From: Zwartia panacis
GTDB taxonomy: Bacteria > Pseudomonadota > Gammaproteobacteria > Burkholderiales > Burkholderiaceae_B
Direction of reading: 5' to 3'
Assembly (NCBI RefSeq): GCF_030410395.1
Contig: NZ_JAUHHF010000001.1
Span: 186,001 to 250,000 of the forward strand
DNA length: 64,000 nt
A model generated the notes under the pieces. The model was not told where the DNA came from. It made no database searches and saw nothing but the letters and a program-made list of their open reading frames with translations. How positions within the stretch are numbered: position 1 is the first letter of the stretch; each line of letters starts with the position of its first letter. Positions 43,969 through 53,826 of the stretch are shown here, in pieces. The position numbers and the translations under genes were made by a program.

Positions 43969-45111
43969 TTAACCGCTCAAATGCTGAAGCTTTTCTCTGC
44001 AAAAATGGTCCAAAGAAGTCGCCAAATCAGGTTGAAGAGCCAGTTTTTGGCTAAGTAACTGGCATGTCGAGCTCCATTTTTCCAGCTCGGCAGGACCCAG
44101 CGCCAAGCGAAAGGAATCTCTCAAGGCGGGCTCTGGGGAGTCTTGATTCCATTCAAGCAGAAGCTTTTGAGCAAATCCAGGCAGGTCACAACGTGCGAGC
44201 CAGGCCTCAAGTTTTTTGAGGTGTGTCTGTTCGGATTGCGGATAAATATGCCAGACAAAAGGTTTGCCAGCCCAGAGGGCGCGCACGATCGAATCCTCGC
44301 CACGTACGAAATTCAGATCTGCGCACCACAGGATTTTGTCGTAATCCTCTTGTGAAACAAACGGGATGCGCACAACATGAAGTGAACCACGAATATGAGG
44401 TGTCAAATCTGGCACGACGCCTTCAGGAACGAGTAATACAGAATCCTGATGGTCTCGGCTCAAAACCTCGAGTAAGGGCGCAAGAGGAGCCTTTGGGTAG
44501 CAAAACAGGGAAATTAGTCGTCCTGTGTGTCCGGGTGTGGGGGGCGCTTCTCCCTGCGGTCGCCATGCTTGCATGGCGGCTTCGGGTACGCCCAAGCTCT
44601 TGATGAAATGGTACTGTTGGGTGCAGTCTTTGAGCCATGCCTCGCGCTTTGCCAGCAACGCATTTTCACGAAGCAGTCCACCCGTTTGAGGCGTAAAGCC
44701 CGGAAAAAAAAAGTGGGAGGACAAACCGTCTGAACGGAGCGAAGGCAGCCCATGGCAGCCTTCCACCCATTTTTCCGCGCTCAAGTACTCGAGGTTCACC
44801 CACAAGCTTTCTTGCTCGGACATCTGGGCTAAATAAGTGGTGGGTAGATCGCAGGAAAAGCTTGCGATGACAACGGGCCTTGGGAGGAGTGCGGGTGCTG
44901 GATCTGTCCAGTGAATGATCTCCACATCCGCAATGGTTTGGCGAGCCAGCGCTGAATCCAGTCTGGGCTCCAGGCGCTGAAAGCTCCTCAGATCATCGAC
45001 CCACAAACGAATCGACCACTGATACTCACTTTGCAATTGACGCACCAACCGCCAGGTCACCCCGATATCGCCAAAGTTATCAATGACTCGGCAAAAGATA
45101 TCTGCGTGCAT
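43969..45111 (-). CDS. earP: EF-P arginine rhamnosyltransferase EarP
   Basis: A 380-residue inverting GT-B enzyme that transfers rhamnose from dTDP-rhamnose to Arg32 of EF-P. The N-terminus DIFCRVIDNFGDIGVTWRL contains the conserved Asp of the EarP active site, and the C-terminal domain has FVRGEDSIVRALWAGKPFVWHIYPQ split by the dTDP-binding loop. The length is that of the family (about 370-390). The gene lies 2 bp after the DUF2863 gene and upstream of efp. The partner substrate in this genome has the matching Arg32. Confidence 0.95.
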   Translation of the reverse strand: MHADIFCRVIDNFGDIGVTWRLVRQLQSEYQWSIRLWVDDLRSFQRLEPRLDSALARQTIADVEIIHWTDPAPALLPRPVVIASFSCDLPTTYLAQMSEQESLWVNLEYLSAEKWVEGCHGLPSLRSDGLSSHFFFPGFTPQTGGLLRENALLAKREAWLKDCTQQYHFIKSLGVPEAAMQAWRPQGEAPPTPGHTGRLISLFCYPKAPLAPLLEVLSRDHQDSVLLVPEGVVPDLTPHIRGSLHVVRIPFVSQEDYDKILWCADLNFVRGEDSIVRALWAGKPFVWHIYPQSEQTHLKKLEAWLARCDLPGFAQKLLLEWNQDSPEPALRDSFRLALGPAELEKWSSTCQLLSQKLALQPDLATSLDHFCREKLQHLSG

Positions 45112-45113
45112 GG

Positions 45114-46328
45114 TCAGTGAAAATGAGCGGGCGCGGTTTCAGCGTCTTCGGGCAATTCAGCGTGCACCATTTCACCATTTGGATTGGGAAAGTAGGGCGC
45201 GCCGCAGTCTTCACAAAACTCGGGCATCAATATTCCTGGCAAGCGCCGAATATCACTGACACCGCATTCTTTGAGCAGATTGGCGATTTCATCGATCGTT
45301 TCAATCGGTGGGGGCTCATGGTCCAGCAGTGGTTGATCATCTTCGCGGCCATACAGTGGCCACAGGCAACCGTAAACCACTTCGTTTTGATTTTTCTGTG
45401 TAAAGCCGATGCGGTACTCGTCAATGCGTCGTTCGCCGCATCCGGCGATGACGGCGCGCAGTTTAGAGGCCTCGATATTGAGTGCGGCACCCAACCATGA
45501 AACCGCAGCTTTGACAGACAAAGGACGCACCCGACGATCTGCATCGCGGTTACTCACATAATAGGCATCGGGGGTCAGAATCTCAAAGCCACAGCCCGGC
45601 AAGAGATTGGCAAAAATTGGCGTTGTGTCTGCAATCCAGCGCTCCAGGCAGCTCTCGCGACCGACTCCAAGTTCGCCAGGTTCTTCTTGCCAGCGAAAGA
45701 GCGGCTGACCCTCGGGTACGGCAATTGCCGCGACGAGATACCGTGTATCGGCCAACATATTAAACGCCTCGGGTTCGCTGTTGAGTGTGGGCGCAGTATA
45801 AGAAGCGCCCAGAGCGGCGAGACCCAGTTTTTGTAACCAGTCCCAAGTCTCGCAAAAAGTGCGCGGCATTTGATCGAGGCTCGCCAAATGAGGAAACAGG
45901 GCGACCTGAGTATCGCGTGCGAGGACGTGTCTTTGAAGATGCTCGCGCAAGGCTTGCGCTGGCGCCGTTGGGATCTCGGAGGCGGGAATGCTGTATCGCG
46001 TCCATGCCACGAGCGGCGCCACCAATAGCAAGACATCAAAACGTTTGCCGTCTTGTTCGATGACGCAAGATTCAGAGAGAGTCTCTGCTTGCTCGATCAA
46101 GACTTCGTAGCCACCCAGGTGTGTCTGGGATAGATGCTCCAGAGCCGCGTCGATGGCCCCATCATGATGGTTGCGCATGAGCTTGAGCAGCACGTTCGCG
46201 AGCTCGGCTTCCCAATAACGATCCTCGACGCGGCTGCCGGAACTGTGGAGCGCGAGCGCGAGCGCCACCAGACGCGCAGCATCACGCGTCAGGCGGGTAG
46301 AAGGGGTGGTCGAACGAAGACGTGCCAT
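45114..46328 (-). CDS. DUF2863 family protein
   Basis: A 404-residue protein matching DUF2863, found mainly in Burkholderiales. The N-terminus is Arg/Thr-rich (MARLRSTTPSTRLTRDA), the middle has FDVLLLVAPLVAWTRYSIP, and the C-terminus has a possible metal-binding FCEDCGAPYFPNPNGE. The gene comes immediately before earP (2-bp gap), so an operon with earP and perhaps efp is likely. No function is known. Confidence 0.85.
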   Translation of the reverse strand: MARLRSTTPSTRLTRDAARLVALALALHSSGSRVEDRYWEAELANVLLKLMRNHHDGAIDAALEHLSQTHLGGYEVLIEQAETLSESCVIEQDGKRFDVLLLVAPLVAWTRYSIPASEIPTAPAQALREHLQRHVLARDTQVALFPHLASLDQMPRTFCETWDWLQKLGLAALGASYTAPTLNSEPEAFNMLADTRYLVAAIAVPEGQPLFRWQEEPGELGVGRESCLERWIADTTPIFANLLPGCGFEILTPDAYYVSNRDADRRVRPLSVKAAVSWLGAALNIEASKLRAVIAGCGERRIDEYRIGFTQKNQNEVVYGCLWPLYGREDDQPLLDHEPPPIETIDEIANLLKECGVSDIRRLPGILMPEFCEDCGAPYFPNPNGEMVHAELPEDAETAPAHFH

Positions 46329-46419
46329 GATGTTGCGTGCCTGCCGACAAAAGGAGACTAGTGTAACGAACTATCCTCCACTCATCGGCGGGTCACGGGA
46401 TCAGGTCAAAATTCCCCTT

Positions 46420-49125
46420 TTATGCGGCGATTAACTGCCTCAGGACAAAGGGCAAAATCCCGCCGTGTTGGTAGTAGTCCACTTCGATTGGGGTATCGAT
46501 ACGCAGAAGCACAGGGATACTTTGTTTGGAGCCGTCTGGTCGGTGAATCACAAGGGTGACATCTTGTTGCGGCACGATGCCGTTTTCGAGTCCCTCGACA
46601 TCAAACGTTTCCGCACCCGTCAGGCCCAGGGAGACAGCGCTATCCTGACCCTTGAACTGCAGGGGAAGCACACCCATTCCGACCAGGTTGCTGCGGTGAA
46701 TGCGCTCAAAGCTCCGTGCAATCACGGCTTTGACTCCCAGCAGTTGCGTGCCTTTCGCCGCCCAGTCGCGCGACGAACCTGTGCCGTACTCTTCACCGCC
46801 AAAAACGACAGATGGAACACCATCTGCGACGTACTTCATCGCCGCGTCGTAAATCGAGACTTGTTCACCGCCTGGCTGCAATAGCGTTTGGCCACCTTCG
46901 ACACGCGAGCCATCCGGTCTGGCGGGAATCATCAGATTTTTGATGCGCACATTGGCAAAGGTGCCGCGCATCATGATTTCGTGATTGCCACGTCGTGAGC
47001 CATAGCTGTTGAAATCCGCTTTTTGAACGCCATGCGCAAGCAGCCATTGACCGGCTGGTGAGGCTTCGCTGATGGAGCCTGCAGGAGAAATGTGATCAGT
47101 GGTCACAGAGTCACCAAAGATGCCAAGGGTGCGAGCCCCGCGGATCGCAGGCATTGGTTTTGGCTGCATCGTGAAGTCGTCGAAAAACGGCGGTTCGGCA
47201 ATATAGGTCGAGCTCGGCCAGTCGTAGACATCCCCATTGACGCCTTCGATGTTTTGCCAAAGTTTGCCAGGCTTTTTCTCAACCTTGGCATAGTTGGCGC
47301 GGAACACTTTGGGATCCATCGCAAACTTCATCAGCTTTTCAACTTCTTTGGCGCTTGGCCAAATATCGCCCAGGTAAACCGGGCCTTTTTTGCCATCGCC
47401 CACAGGTTCGGTCATTAAATCGCGCATCATGTTGCCCGCCAAAGCGTAGGCGACCACAAGCGGAGGCGAGGCCAGGAAGTTGGCTTTCAGATTCGGGTGG
47501 ATGCGGGCTTCGAAGTTTCTGTTACCCGACAATACCGCAGCACAGATTAGATCGTTGTCGATAATGGCTTGATTGAAGTCAGCAGCCAAATCACCTGCGT
47601 TGCCGATACAGGTTGTGCACCCGTACGCGGCGACATCAAAACCCAATTGCTCCAGATAGGGCAGAAGACCCGCGCGCTCCAGATACTCCGTGACAACACG
47701 GGATCCGGGGGCAAGCGATGTTTTGACATGCGCAGGGACTTTGAGGCCGGCCTTAACCGCTTTTTTGGCAAGCAGGCCAGCGGCCAGCATCACGCTTGGG
47801 TTGGAGGTGTTCGTACAAGACGTAATACCCGCAATCAAAATGTCGCCGTTATGGAGGGTTTTGCCCGTTGCAGTCGTAAAACCTTTGCTGAGTTTGGCGG
47901 CGGGTTGATTGAAGCCGTTGTCAGCGATGGGTTTGGAAAACAGTTTTTTGAAGGTTTTTTTGACCTCGCCGATTTCGATCCTGTCTTGTGGGCGTTTAGG
48001 ACCCGCGAGTGAGGGGACGACGGAACCAAGATCGAGTTTGACGACTTTGGTGTAGTTGATATCGGCGGCGTTAGGCACGCCAAACATTTGCTGCGCCTTG
48101 AAGTAGGCCTCGAGGGCTTGTACCTCGTCTTTCGTGCGGCCGGTACCCTCGAAATATTCAATCGTGCGTTGATCAACAGGGAAAAATCCCATGGTCGCGC
48201 CGTACTCGGGCGCCATATTGCCGATTGTGGCACGGTCTGTGACGGACAACTTGGCTGTCCCGGGGCCACAAAATTCGACAAACTTACCGACCACCTTTTC
48301 TTTGCGCAAGAGTTCTGTAATGGTCAGTACAAGGTCGGTCGCGGTCACGCCGCCGCGCAATTCGCCGGTCAACTCCACCCCGACGACGTCGGGCGTTAAA
48401 AAGTACACGGGCTGCCCGAGCATCCCTGCCTCGGCTTCGATGCCACCTACACCCCATCCCACGACACCAATGCCGTTGATCATGGTGGTGTGGCTGTCCG
48501 TCCCGACCAGTGAGTCAGGATAGTAGACATCGTTCTTTTTATCGTAGTGGACTCCGCGCGCCAAATATTCCAGGTTGATCTGATGAACAATCCCAAAGCC
48601 CGGAGGTACTACGCCAAAGGTATCAAAAGCTTGCATCCCCCACTTAAGGAACTGATAGCGCTCCTTATTGCGCGCGAACTCGACCTTCATGTTGAGATCC
48701 AGCGCGTTCTTGGTACCGAAATAGTCGATCATGACCGAGTGGTCGACGACTAAGTCGACAGGTACCAAGGGTTCGATGGATTTCGCCTCTTTGCCCATTT
48801 TCTGGGCGACTGCACGCATCGCCGCAAGATCAGCCAGTAAGGGGACACCTGTAAAGTCTTGCAACACCACACGTGCCACGACAAACGGGATTTCCAGTTC
48901 GCGTTTGCTGTTGGGTTTCCAGCCAGCGAGTTCACGGATGTGGCTTTCTGTGACTTTTTTACCGTCGCAATGACGCATGACGGATTCCAGCACGATTCGC
49001 AGGGAGACTGGCAGACGGGAAATGTCAATGCCTAGTGCCTCGCCCAGTGCGGGGAGGGAGTAAAAATGGGCATGTTTTTTGCCGATTTTGAATTTTTTAA
49101 GCGTGTTCAGTGTGTCGTGTTTCAT
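46420..49125 (-). CDS. acnA: Aconitate hydratase A
   Basis: A 901-residue monomeric 4Fe-4S aconitase of the AcnA/IRP type, interconverting citrate and isocitrate. Cluster cysteines occur in [13 protein letters not shown] and [10 protein letters not shown] near residues 440-510, and the swivel domain has [14 protein letters not shown] near residue 770. AGGAG lies just before the ATG. It is one of three aconitase-type genes in this block (with acnB and acnD) and seems to be transcribed alone. The 112 bp before it hold the acnB terminator. Confidence 0.95.
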   Translation of the reverse strand: MKHDTLNTLKKFKIGKKHAHFYSLPALGEALGIDISRLPVSLRIVLESVMRHCDGKKVTESHIRELAGWKPNSKRELEIPFVVARVVLQDFTGVPLLADLAAMRAVAQKMGKEAKSIEPLVPVDLVVDHSVMIDYFGTKNALDLNMKVEFARNKERYQFLKWGMQAFDTFGVVPPGFGIVHQINLEYLARGVHYDKKNDVYYPDSLVGTDSHTTMINGIGVVGWGVGGIEAEAGMLGQPVYFLTPDVVGVELTGELRGGVTATDLVLTITELLRKEKVVGKFVEFCGPGTAKLSVTDRATIGNMAPEYGATMGFFPVDQRTIEYFEGTGRTKDEVQALEAYFKAQQMFGVPNAADINYTKVVKLDLGSVVPSLAGPKRPQDRIEIGEVKKTFKKLFSKPIADNGFNQPAAKLSKGFTTATGKTLHNGDILIAGITSCTNTSNPSVMLAAGLLAKKAVKAGLKVPAHVKTSLAPGSRVVTEYLERAGLLPYLEQLGFDVAAYGCTTCIGNAGDLAADFNQAIIDNDLICAAVLSGNRNFEARIHPNLKANFLASPPLVVAYALAGNMMRDLMTEPVGDGKKGPVYLGDIWPSAKEVEKLMKFAMDPKVFRANYAKVEKKPGKLWQNIEGVNGDVYDWPSSTYIAEPPFFDDFTMQPKPMPAIRGARTLGIFGDSVTTDHISPAGSISEASPAGQWLLAHGVQKADFNSYGSRRGNHEIMMRGTFANVRIKNLMIPARPDGSRVEGGQTLLQPGGEQVSIYDAAMKYVADGVPSVVFGGEEYGTGSSRDWAAKGTQLLGVKAVIARSFERIHRSNLVGMGVLPLQFKGQDSAVSLGLTGAETFDVEGLENGIVPQQDVTLVIHRPDGSKQSIPVLLRIDTPIEVDYYQHGGILPFVLRQLIAA

Positions 49126-49184
49126 GGCGTACGCTCCTGGGTGTTGATGTCTTTATCCTACACCAGCCACACGCTCTGCGTACA

Positions 49185-49222
49185 ATAAAAAATCCCCCTG
49201 TGAGGACATCCACAGGGGGATT
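49185..49222 (-). terminator. Terminator of acnB
   Basis: A perfect 12-bp stem (AATCCCCCTGTG at 49191-49202 with its complement at 49211-49222) and 8-nt loop. On the minus strand it is followed by TTTTTT, directly after the acnB stop codon. Confidence 0.92.
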
Positions 49223-49237
49223 AGAGATCGAGCAGAC

Positions 49238-51817
49238 TTAGATGGCGTCTGCTACATCTTTGTAGTCAGGAATTTGATCAAAATTCAGATACTTGTAGAT
49301 TTCGGCGCTGCTGTTTTTCAGTACGCCCATATCCGCCATGTACTCTTCTTTGGTCGGGATACGGCCAAGTTTCGAGCAAATCGCTGCCAATTCGGCTGAG
49401 CCCAGATACACATTGGTATTTTTGCCCAGACGGTTGGGGAAGTTACGCGTGCTGGTGGACATCACGGTTGCACCTTCGCGGACTTGAGCCTGGTTACCCA
49501 TGCACAGCGAGCATCCAGGTGACTCTGTACGCGCGCCGGCTGTGCCAAACACGCCGTAGTGACCTTCCTCGGTCAGCTGGGCCGCATCCATCTTGGTCGG
49601 TGGTGCGATCCAGAGCTTGACGGGCATGTCGCGCTTACCTTCGAGCAGCTTGGAGGCGGCACGGAAGTGACCGATATTAGTCATGCAGCTACCGATGAAC
49701 ACCTCGTCGATCTTGGCGCCGGCGACTTCAGACAACATTTTGACGTCATCTGGATCGTTGGGGCAGGCCACGATTGGCTCATGGATATCAGCCAGATCGA
49801 TTTCGATGACGGCGGCGTACTCAGCATCCGCATCGGGTTCGAGCAGCTGTGGGTTGGCAAGCCAGGCTTCCATGGCTTGGATACGGCGCTTGAGGCTGCG
49901 CTCGTCTTCGTAACCATTGGCAATCATCCACTTCAACATGACGATGTTGCTGTTGATGTATTCGATGATGGGTTCTTTGTTCAGGCGAACAGTACAGCCC
50001 GCAGCGGAGCGTTCGGCTGACGCGTCCGACAATTCGAAAGCCTGCTCGGCCTTGAGATCAGGCAAACCTTCGATTTCGAGAATGCGACCTGAGAAGATAT
50101 TTTTCTTGTTTTGCTTGTCAACGGTCAGCAGACCAGCTTTGATGGCGTACAGAGGAATCGCGCTCACCAAATCACGCAGCGTGACACCGGGTTGCATTTT
50201 GCCTTTGAAACGCACCAACACTGACTCTGGCATGTCCAGAGGCATCACGCCTGTCGCGGCGGCAAAGGCCACCAGACCGGAGCCAGCTGGAAAGCTGATA
50301 CCGATCGGGAAACGCGTGTGTGAGTCGCCGCCAGTACCGACTGTGTCGGGCAACAGCATGCGGTTGAGCCACGAGTGAATCACACCGTCACCTGGACGCA
50401 GTGAAATGCCACCACGATTGCTCATGAACTCTGGCAGAGTGTGGTGTGTTTTGACGTCCACAGGCTTGGGATAAGCCGAGGTGTGACAAAACGATTGCAT
50501 GACCAGGTCGGCGGAGAAGCCCAGACAAGCGAGGTCTTTCAACTCGTCGCGTGTCATCGGACCAGTGGTGTCCTGGCTGCCGACTGAAGTCATCTTGGGT
50601 TCGCAGTAAGCACCTGGGCGCACGCCCTGACCTTCAGGCAGACCACATGCGCGGCCGACCATTTTCTGAGCCAGTGTGAAACCTTTTTTGGATGCTGCAG
50701 GATTTTGTGGCAAGCGGAACAGCGTCGATGGGGGCAGACCCAATGCTTCGCGCGCTTTGCCCGTGAGGCCACGACCGATGATCAAGGGAATACGACCACC
50801 TGCGCGAACCTCATCGAACAAGACTTCGGACTTGACTTGAAACTTGGCGATGACCTTGCCGTCTTTGAGTGCCTCACCGTCATAAGGACGCAACTCGATC
50901 ACATCGCCCATGTTCATGTTGGAGACATCGAGCTCGATGGGCAGGGCGCCTGCGTCTTCCATGGTGTTGTAAAAAATAGGCGCGATTTTGCTACCCAGAC
51001 AAACACCTCCAAAGCGCTTGTTTGGCACAAAAGGGATGTCTTCGCCGGTAAACCACAGTACCGAATTTGTCGCGGATTTGCGCGAGGAACCTGTACCGAC
51101 CACATCGCCGACGTAGGCAACCAGGTTGCCTTTTTTCTTGAGGTCATTGATGAAATTGATCGGGCCCGTTTTGCCGGGTTCTTGAGGCTCGATACCGGGA
51201 CGGGGATTCTTGAGCATCGCCAAGGCGTGCAGAGGAATGTCGGGGCGACTCCAGGCATCTGGTGCGGGGGACAAGTCGTCCGTATTGGTTTCGCCCGTGA
51301 CCTTGAAGACCGTGACTTTGAGGCTCTTGGGCACTTCGGGGCGGCTGGTAAACCACTCGGCATCGGCCCAGCTCTGCATCACAGCTTTGGCGTTGGCGTT
51401 ACCTTGAGCGGCTTTTTCTTTGACGTCGTGAAAGGCGTCAAACATCAGCAGTGTTTTCTTCAGTCCATCGGCAGCGATCGTGCCGACGTCTTTGTCGTCG
51501 AGCAGTTCGACCAAAGGTCCGATGTTGTAACCACCCAGCATAGTGCCCAGCAACTCAGTGGCCTTAGCGCGTGTGATCAACGGACACTTTTCCTTGCCCA
51601 GTGCGACTGCTGCAAGATATGAAGCTTTGACTTTAGCGGCATCATCCACGCCTGCGGGTACGCGGTGCGTGATGAGTTCCACGAGTGCATCGCCTTCGCC
51701 TGCTGGTGGAGCTTTGAGCAGTTCGATCAGGTCAGCGGTCTGCTGAGCCGAGAGTGGAAGGGGAGGAATACCAAGGGCTGCGCGTTCGGCAACGTGTTGG
51801 CGATAGGCTTGTAGCAT
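49238..51817 (-). CDS. acnB: Aconitate hydratase B / 2-methylisocitrate dehydratase
   Basis: An 859-residue AcnB, the main TCA-cycle aconitase of proteobacteria, with an N-terminal HEAT-like domain ([21 protein letters not shown] at the start), the swivel domain next, and the Fe-S catalytic domain at the C-terminus ([15 protein letters not shown] and [13 protein letters not shown]). It can also hydrate 2-methyl-cis-aconitate. A 20-bp element shared with the mdh/gntR region lies 66 bp upstream of the start codon (51884-51903), pointing to coordinated control. The gene is followed by a strong terminator, so it is monocistronic. Confidence 0.96.
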   Translation of the reverse strand: MLQAYRQHVAERAALGIPPLPLSAQQTADLIELLKAPPAGEGDALVELITHRVPAGVDDAAKVKASYLAAVALGKEKCPLITRAKATELLGTMLGGYNIGPLVELLDDKDVGTIAADGLKKTLLMFDAFHDVKEKAAQGNANAKAVMQSWADAEWFTSRPEVPKSLKVTVFKVTGETNTDDLSPAPDAWSRPDIPLHALAMLKNPRPGIEPQEPGKTGPINFINDLKKKGNLVAYVGDVVGTGSSRKSATNSVLWFTGEDIPFVPNKRFGGVCLGSKIAPIFYNTMEDAGALPIELDVSNMNMGDVIELRPYDGEALKDGKVIAKFQVKSEVLFDEVRAGGRIPLIIGRGLTGKAREALGLPPSTLFRLPQNPAASKKGFTLAQKMVGRACGLPEGQGVRPGAYCEPKMTSVGSQDTTGPMTRDELKDLACLGFSADLVMQSFCHTSAYPKPVDVKTHHTLPEFMSNRGGISLRPGDGVIHSWLNRMLLPDTVGTGGDSHTRFPIGISFPAGSGLVAFAAATGVMPLDMPESVLVRFKGKMQPGVTLRDLVSAIPLYAIKAGLLTVDKQNKKNIFSGRILEIEGLPDLKAEQAFELSDASAERSAAGCTVRLNKEPIIEYINSNIVMLKWMIANGYEDERSLKRRIQAMEAWLANPQLLEPDADAEYAAVIEIDLADIHEPIVACPNDPDDVKMLSEVAGAKIDEVFIGSCMTNIGHFRAASKLLEGKRDMPVKLWIAPPTKMDAAQLTEEGHYGVFGTAGARTESPGCSLCMGNQAQVREGATVMSTSTRNFPNRLGKNTNVYLGSAELAAICSKLGRIPTKEEYMADMGVLKNSSAEIYKYLNFDQIPDYKDVADAI

Positions 51818-51883
51818 GTGAGCGCCTTTCTATGTGGTGAAGAATGGATTGATTGTAGAGGGAAGACACCGGTGTCGCAAGTG

Positions 51884-51903
51884 TCTTATATCTTATATAA
51901 GAC
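51884..51903. promoter_or_regulatory. Candidate GntR-type operator upstream of acnB
   Basis: The 20-bp sequence TCTTATATCTTATATAAGAC includes the perfect 12-bp palindrome TCTTATATAAGA plus an extra TCTTATA direct half. An identical copy lies at 59765-59784 between mdh and the gntR gene. It is 66 bp from the acnB start codon. The binding protein is inferred to be the GntR regulator at 59851. Confidence 0.65.
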
Positions 51904-51921
51904 TATAAAATAAAGTAAAAC

Positions 51922-52194
51922 TTAATTCACGAGCGAGGCGTATTCAGGATGCTTTTTGATGTACGCCGCGACGTAGCTGCATTGAGGGATGACCTTCCAG
52001 TTTTGTGAACGGGCATAGTCCAGCGCAAACTTGGTGATGTCTGCGGCTAAACCACGTCCGCCCAGCTCATTTGGAACGCCGGTATGCGTCACGGTCATAA
52101 CTTTATTGTGCAAGGTGTAGTCCAGCACGCAACGGTGGCCTTCGAGCTTAAGCTCGAAGCAGTGTCCGGCGATGTTGTGTTCGATCGTATTCAT
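51922..52194 (-). CDS. Small GNAT-like N-acetyltransferase (NATD1/YidJ type)
   Basis: A 90-residue protein with the reduced GNAT fold: VMTVTHTGVPNELGGRGLAADITKFALDYAR carries the acetyl-CoA-binding loop (GGRGLA), and IPQCSYVAAYIKKHPEY ends the domain. Such small proteins are probably acetyltransferases of unknown target. The ATG overlaps the stop of the upstream membrane protein gene by one base, so translation is probably coupled. It seems to be the last gene of the prp transcript. Confidence 0.85.
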   Translation of the reverse strand: MNTIEHNIAGHCFELKLEGHRCVLDYTLHNKVMTVTHTGVPNELGGRGLAADITKFALDYARSQNWKVIPQCSYVAAYIKKHPEYASLVN

Positions 52195-52586
52195 TAGTTG
52201 GATCCAATGATTAAAAGAGCCCAAAGTCCAAGCATGGCAATCAGTCCGACCGCACAGCTTCCCCACATCCCCACGATTGGCCAGCGAACGCTCATGGGCA
52301 AGTTGATCGGGTCAACGTGCGACAACAAACGATTGGCATTGCTGGCAAAAGAAGCGGTCGATTTATGAAAAAGGATACGTAAAAAATAGTCTAGTGTGAT
52401 CGTCAGTCGAATACTGATGGGCAGATCCGCGAACCTACGTTCACGCAAGTATGGGTGCTTAAAGCGCGCGTTGACCTCGTCGATTTTGAAAAACCACAAA
52501 TACGCCCCGGAGATAAAAAATACAAAGGAGCAGGTGATGAAAAACGTAAAGGTCAGAACGAGCGCATGGGAAAAATATTGTTGCAT
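52194..52586 (-). CDS. Small membrane protein of unknown function
   Basis: A 130-residue protein with two predicted membrane helices (about residues 10-33 and 103-127) and a central hydrophilic, Arg-rich loop (FKHPYLRERRFADLP). I recognise no family. It lies 36 bp downstream of prpF on the same strand and overlaps the GNAT gene, so it may be co-transcribed with the methylcitrate genes without sharing their function. Confidence 0.7.
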   Translation of the reverse strand: MQQYFSHALVLTFTFFITCSFVFFISGAYLWFFKIDEVNARFKHPYLRERRFADLPISIRLTITLDYFLRILFHKSTASFASNANRLLSHVDPINLPMSVRWPIVGMWGSCAVGLIAMLGLWALLIIGSN

Positions 52587-52622
52587 ACAGCCTACTAGAT
52601 GTTTAAGAAATATCCGCTTGCA

Positions 52623-53804
52623 TTAACCAGGAACGCGAACCCAGCCTTCCATCAGCACACGTGCGCTGCGGCTCATGATGGCTTTGGTCACCTGCCACTC
52701 GCCGTCGATTTGTGAGGCTTGGGCGCCAACACGCAACGTCCCTGAGGGGTGGCCAAAACGGACGGCATCCAGATTGCCACCACCAGCCGCCAGGTTGACA
52801 AGTGTGCCCGGAATGGCGGCAGCGGTTCCGATCGCCACAGCGGCCGTTCCCATCATGGCGTGGTGCAGCTTACCCATGGATAAGGCGCGTACCAACACAT
52901 TGATATCCGAGGCAGAGATTTTTTTACCGCTCGAGGCGACGTAGTCAGCGGGCTTGGCGACAAAAGCGACTTTGGGTGTGTGCTGTCGCTTGGCCGCCTC
53001 TTCGAGCTGGCTGATCAGACCCATGCGCAGCGCACCGTGGGCACGAATCTTTTCAAACATCTCAAGCGCTTTGGGGTCGCCATTGATGTCATCCTGTAGT
53101 TCGGTGCCCTTGTAACCAATCGCCTCGGCATTGAGAAAGATCGTCGGAATACCCGCGTTGATCATGGTCGCTTTGAGTGTGCCGACACCCGGCACCACGA
53201 GATCATCCACAAGATTGCCAGTCGGGAACATCGCACCGCCGCCACCTTCTTCTTCGGCAGCTGGATCCATAAATTCAAGCTGAACCTCGGCGGCCGGGAA
53301 GGTGACACCATCGAGCTCAAAATCACCTGTTTCCTGAACGGCACCGTCAGTCATCTGCACATGCGAAATAATGGTTTTGCCGATATTGGCTTGCCAGATC
53401 CGCACGGTCGCGATGCCATTTTTCGGGATGCGGGCAGGATCAACGAGACCATTGCTGATACTAAAGGGACCGACCGCCGCGGATAGGTTGCCGCAGTTGC
53501 CGCTCCAGTCGATAAAAGGCTTGTCGATCGAGACCTGGCCAAACAGATAATCCACGTCATGATCAGGGCGTGAACTTTTTGCCAGAATCACGGTTTTGCT
53601 GGTGCTCGAAGTCGCCGCCCCCATGCCATCCGTTTGCTTGCCGTAGGGGTCCGGACTGCCAATCACACGCATCAGCAAGGCATCGCGCGCCGCACCCGGC
53701 ACTTGAGCGGCTGCGGGCAAGTCTTGTAGACGAAAGAAAACGCCCTTGCTTGTGCCGCCGCGCATATAAGTGGCAGGTACTTTGATTTGAGGTGCGTGCG
53801 CCAT
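52623..53804 (-). CDS. prpF: 2-methylaconitate cis-trans isomerase PrpF
   Basis: A 393-residue PrpF of the diaminopimelate epimerase fold. It converts the AcnD product (trans form) to 2-methyl-cis-aconitate, completing the AcnD route of the methylcitrate cycle. The N-terminus has the conserved PATYMRGGTSKGVFF, followed by VDYLFGQVSIDKPFIDWSGNCGNL (active-site Cys region) and HHAMMGTAAV at the C-terminal part. It follows acnD with a 22-bp gap in the prpBC-acnD-prpF operon. Confidence 0.95.
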   Translation of the reverse strand: MAHAPQIKVPATYMRGGTSKGVFFRLQDLPAAAQVPGAARDALLMRVIGSPDPYGKQTDGMGAATSSTSKTVILAKSSRPDHDVDYLFGQVSIDKPFIDWSGNCGNLSAAVGPFSISNGLVDPARIPKNGIATVRIWQANIGKTIISHVQMTDGAVQETGDFELDGVTFPAAEVQLEFMDPAAEEEGGGGAMFPTGNLVDDLVVPGVGTLKATMINAGIPTIFLNAEAIGYKGTELQDDINGDPKALEMFEKIRAHGALRMGLISQLEEAAKRQHTPKVAFVAKPADYVASSGKKISASDINVLVRALSMGKLHHAMMGTAAVAIGTAAAIPGTLVNLAAGGGNLDAVRFGHPSGTLRVGAQASQIDGEWQVTKAIMSRSARVLMEGWVRVPG

Positions 53805-53826
53805 GTGTATGTTTCCTGATAGATGT

